The notes beneath the pieces are model-generated. The model searched no databases. It saw only the letters and a list, made by a program, of their open reading frames with translations, and had not been told where the DNA came from. The translations under genes were made by a program, and so were the position numbers. 64,000 bases of DNA from Asterella californica (lineage: Eukaryota > Streptophyta > Marchantiopsida > Marchantiales > Aytoniaceae): positions 14,136,001 through 14,200,000 of the forward strand of contig JAYKYS010000007.1 in assembly GCA_036924285.1 (NCBI GenBank), given 5' to 3'. Within the stretch, counting starts at the first letter, position 1. Every line of letters begins with the position of its first letter. Shown here piece after piece: positions 61,001 to 64,000 of the stretch.

Positions 61001-64000
61001 AACCTTCCGCACTTCGTAAATACTGCGCAGATAGGGGGGCCCACTCCCGGGCACTATTCTCCAGCCCAATAATGTATAAAGTTCGGTACGAGTCATGCGT
61101 TGGGACCTTAACCACGGAACTTGACGGTACAGAGTTCTATCGGTGCTGTTTTGGGCATTTCTGTGTTTTTGTCTATGCTTTTGCATGGCTTATTGTCCAT
61201 TTCAAAGGAATGGGAAAAAGACACAATAGATATAAACATTTTGTTCTCTACCTCTTACCTGTTACTGTCCCATGGACGTCTCCCTTGTTTGAACTTTGCT
61301 CATTCCTTGAGTGATTTATTCGTTGTTAATCAGAGAGGGACTATGCAACTTCCATCCCCCAAGAAAAAACGAAAGGAACTTATTTTGTAAAAGCCATGAG
61401 AATATGACGTAGTTTTTGTGAACTCCAATGCTACGGTGTCTGCGGTGGTAAACTATCGAATTTCCTACTCAACTGCAATCAGAGCAAATCCACAACCTCG
61501 CAATCACATTGCATGCGCAGCCACTTGTCCTTTGTGTTAACTGCATGGTAAGGTGTGACCGAGATTGGTTTCCTAACCAGTCAGATTCATTCAGATTCCT
61601 CCTGAACAGTTCTAGTCACTAATGAACCAGATTTGAGAAGTCCGCAACGACTGTATAAAAGTGTAAGTGTAAGCTTTTACGAGTGTAAAAGCTCAAGGCG
61701 ACGAGGAAGACTTTGCATAACACATCGCAGTATGTTCAACATCATACTTGTATATATTCATCATGACTGCATAGCACGGAAAATAGAACTATAAGAAAGC
61801 GTAATAGTTCGTCAGATACAGGACGTTGTATTTTATTATCATTTTTGGTGAACTTTTTGCTCACGGCTTAGTTGTTTTGTTTTTTGTTTTCTTCTATAAA
61901 CTTTCCTTTCGTGAACAATCTTGCGTTAAATAGTACAGAAATAAATGTAATAAATTAAATGAATTTTTAAACTAAATCGGTATGATAAATTAAAATGTAA
62001 TCGACTGTTAAATGTTACCCCTAAAGTTAAATGTTACTCCCAAACGAGTTATGGAAATAATCCATAAGTGGAGTGTCTTGTAAAAGCGCTCTCAAAACTA
62101 TATGAGAGACATCCTGTTGATCTAATAAAAGAAAAACTTAATTGAAGGTTTAATTATTACCTAACCTTTCTTGACAGAAGAGTTAAGTAATAAATTAAAC
62201 TGTTCAGTTCTATACCAGTTCAATGGCAGTGCTAGGTGAATATGCATGGCAGTTGCACTTCCGGGAAAAGACGAGATAAGAATAAGCGAGATCCACGAGA
62301 CTAAAATCTAGAGACGTGATTTGTAGCCGTAGGGTTTTTTCCTGTCCTGGAAACAGTTGTTTTTTCAGTATGAATTTTTTCCGTGAACATTGTTTCCCTC
62401 ATGTCTCCGTGAACATCGTGTCTAAATTAGAAAAGTACTATCTAAGGAAGTACTACTTTGGACTTCCATGCACACTAAGAAGTTTAGTGAATACAGATTT
62501 ATTTATAGAACAGGGTAGCGTCTTGGTACAGACTGCGACTGGGGGTTCTATGAACCTGAGCTCGAATCCCGCTGTGAAACAAAATAAATCCTGGCTGTCT
62601 AAGGAAAATATATTTGAAGGTAACTGAAACCAAGAGACTGAAAACAAATATTGAAATGAACAGTAAACAGTCAGAGGGTCTACGAAGGATAAGTGGTTAT
62701 CCTAAAAGATTTCTAACACTTGGAATGAATACTGAAGAGTTAAAGGGGTGTCTTGGTAATTTATTTCTCCCTTAAGCACACAAAGAGAACAAACGATTCG
62801 TCAAGACTGGAAAATAATTCAAATTAAAAAAAAACAGTTCAATACAACGATCGAGAGTTGACTGGATGAGTATGCTAGGTGAATAAACACTGTTACTGAA
62901 CCGCATATTAGAAGTGAAAAGTAATTGCTTGTAATCATTTGAAGGTTTTGCTACATAATAAACAAACACTTTGTGGCTCTGCAATGACGATGCCATTACA
63001 ACAACCACTCAGCAAGAACTACATCGTTCTGCTATCTAAGTGCCGTTAAATTTTACAGTAGCTTCTTTTGTAGTTTATATCACATTTGCTTTATCATATA
63101 TTCAGACTTTCACTCAGCAAAGAGTCATATATTTACTTGACAGGCTCTATGCGCGATAAGACTTGCTAGACAATATCCCTGCGGTAAAAGTCGAACTTGA
63201 CAAACCCCTTTACCGGCAGCAGACAATATGAGACTACCACCATGGCGATCTTTTTTACATGGAGCACTCCAATCTTGCATGGCATGGATGTAATGTCTGA
63301 CGTGTTATAACGTAGTGTTGAGGCGTCAAAAGGGATCATTTGAAATAACTCACAGTGAAGGAAAGTCGATCGACTCAAATGGAGCACAACACATTTGAAG
63401 TGCACGGCTGATAGTGAGCACGGTCGAACGAAGTGGAAGTGAAGAGAATCCAGATCGCCATCTGTCAAACTCTGTTGGTTTGGTTTCCGGAGGAGTTCCA
63501 CGATCCCACTGTAATGCAAAATTGATCACTCTAGAAAATTTAAATTTGTGCAGATCTGTTCGTTCGTAGTAAATGAAACCATCTTGTCAAAACAAATGTA
63601 AAATTACAAGACAGATCAATCGATTGTCATTTGCACGGATGGATCTTACATCGCTTCTCGACTCACTCCACTGAACAGCACATGTGTTTTTATCAAGTCG
63701 AGCTTTTAGCATAGAGGTCATTTGTAGCTAATCTTTCGCGCATGAGGTCTGTCAAGTAATAATTGACAAAGAGTAAAAGAAGTTTAGAAATAACATCTTA
63801 CCTCTTGTGACTTGTCGTGTATGGTTTGTGCTATAATCTTGTAAGCTACATATATTTGGTCATGAAGATATATTTGACATATATCTTGTTGAACACTACA
63901 GTGAACCATTAACAGCAGCAAATTTCCCTGCTTATCAAATATATGTATTATCCATAGGTCGTTTAGTTACATGATTTATCTTCCATCAAAAGTGGTTAAG
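61001..64000. other. Intergenic sequence without recognised gene
   Basis: Short frames on both strands carry no recognisable family or splice structure. The region becomes AT rich to the right. A T-rich tract lies near 61868-61895 and a small perfect hairpin at 61672-61693. No tRNA or rRNA was found. Confidence 0.5.
61672..61693. repeat. Small perfect hairpin
   Basis: AGCTTTTAC, loop GAGT, GTAAAAGCT: nine paired bases with a four-base loop. It lies in the intergenic region, with no T-run that would suggest a function. Confidence 0.6.

Noticed and set aside
61072..61390. Two + strand frames upstream of ATX
   Set aside because: No recognisable domain, overlapping in different frames, and no flanking exons.
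62515..62580. tRNA-like stretch with GGTTC and TCGAATCCC
   Set aside because: Acceptor and T stems do not pair and no anticodon arm can be placed. At most it is a decayed tRNA-derived repeat.
1..64000. CRISPR arrays, bacterial operons, riboswitches, rRNA genes
   Set aside because: The window is plant nuclear DNA with spliceosomal introns. Repeats seen are minisatellites and LTRs, not spaced palindromic repeats.

Overview
The window reads as nuclear DNA of a land plant. It carries a chloroplast maltose exporter (MEX1) and a trithorax-class H3K4 methyltransferase of the ATX1/ATX2 type, both split by many spliceosomal introns, next to a block of plant Ty3/gypsy and Helitron elements. The transposon mix and the atypical ATX extension would fit a bryophyte such as a liverwort, but that is an inference and no species is proven.

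Left half (1-33.2 kb): nested, decaying mobile DNA. A Helitron-type replicon is represented by a four-exon RPA-like gene (0.6-2.4 kb), a Rep (HUH) half on the + strand (14.9-16.4 kb) and a PIF1-like helicase half that lies inverted on the - strand (16.4-18.2 kb). Between them sits the gag start and 5' LTR of an old Ty3 element (13.2-14.7 kb and 3.8-4.4 kb). Its gag is interrupted by a younger, complete Ty3/gypsy element (4398-13155) with about 98% identical LTRs, now inactivated by stop codons, a frameshift and a reverse transcriptase active-site change. From 18.6 to 33.2 kb come further pieces of the LTR family of the outer element: a short LTR with gag, an LTR plus 3' pol fragment (copy A), and a longer copy (B) lying against copy A's pol. 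B has two retropepsin-like domains in its polyprotein.

Right half (33.4-64 kb): gene space with two convergent genes. MEX1 (+, 9 coding exons, 34436-38334) and the ATX gene (-, 25 coding exons, 60333-41021) were rebuilt exon by exon from splice signals, reading phase and family conservation. The ATX coding length is 5805 bases with all phases consistent, giving 1934 residues. That is nearly twice the size of the Arabidopsis ATX1/2 proteins because of one 2.4-kb exon carrying a PCNA-binding-like PIP box and a three-fold charged repeat. Introns of both genes have grown by tandem duplication and a minisatellite rather than by recognisable transposons. No convincing gene was found in 60.4-64 kb.

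The two genes have unrelated jobs (export of starch breakdown products from plastids, and chromatin marking), so their proximity is positional. The mobile elements form a stratigraphy: Helitron and old LTR family first, then the complete Ty3 element, then decay by C-to-T changes, local inversions and truncations.
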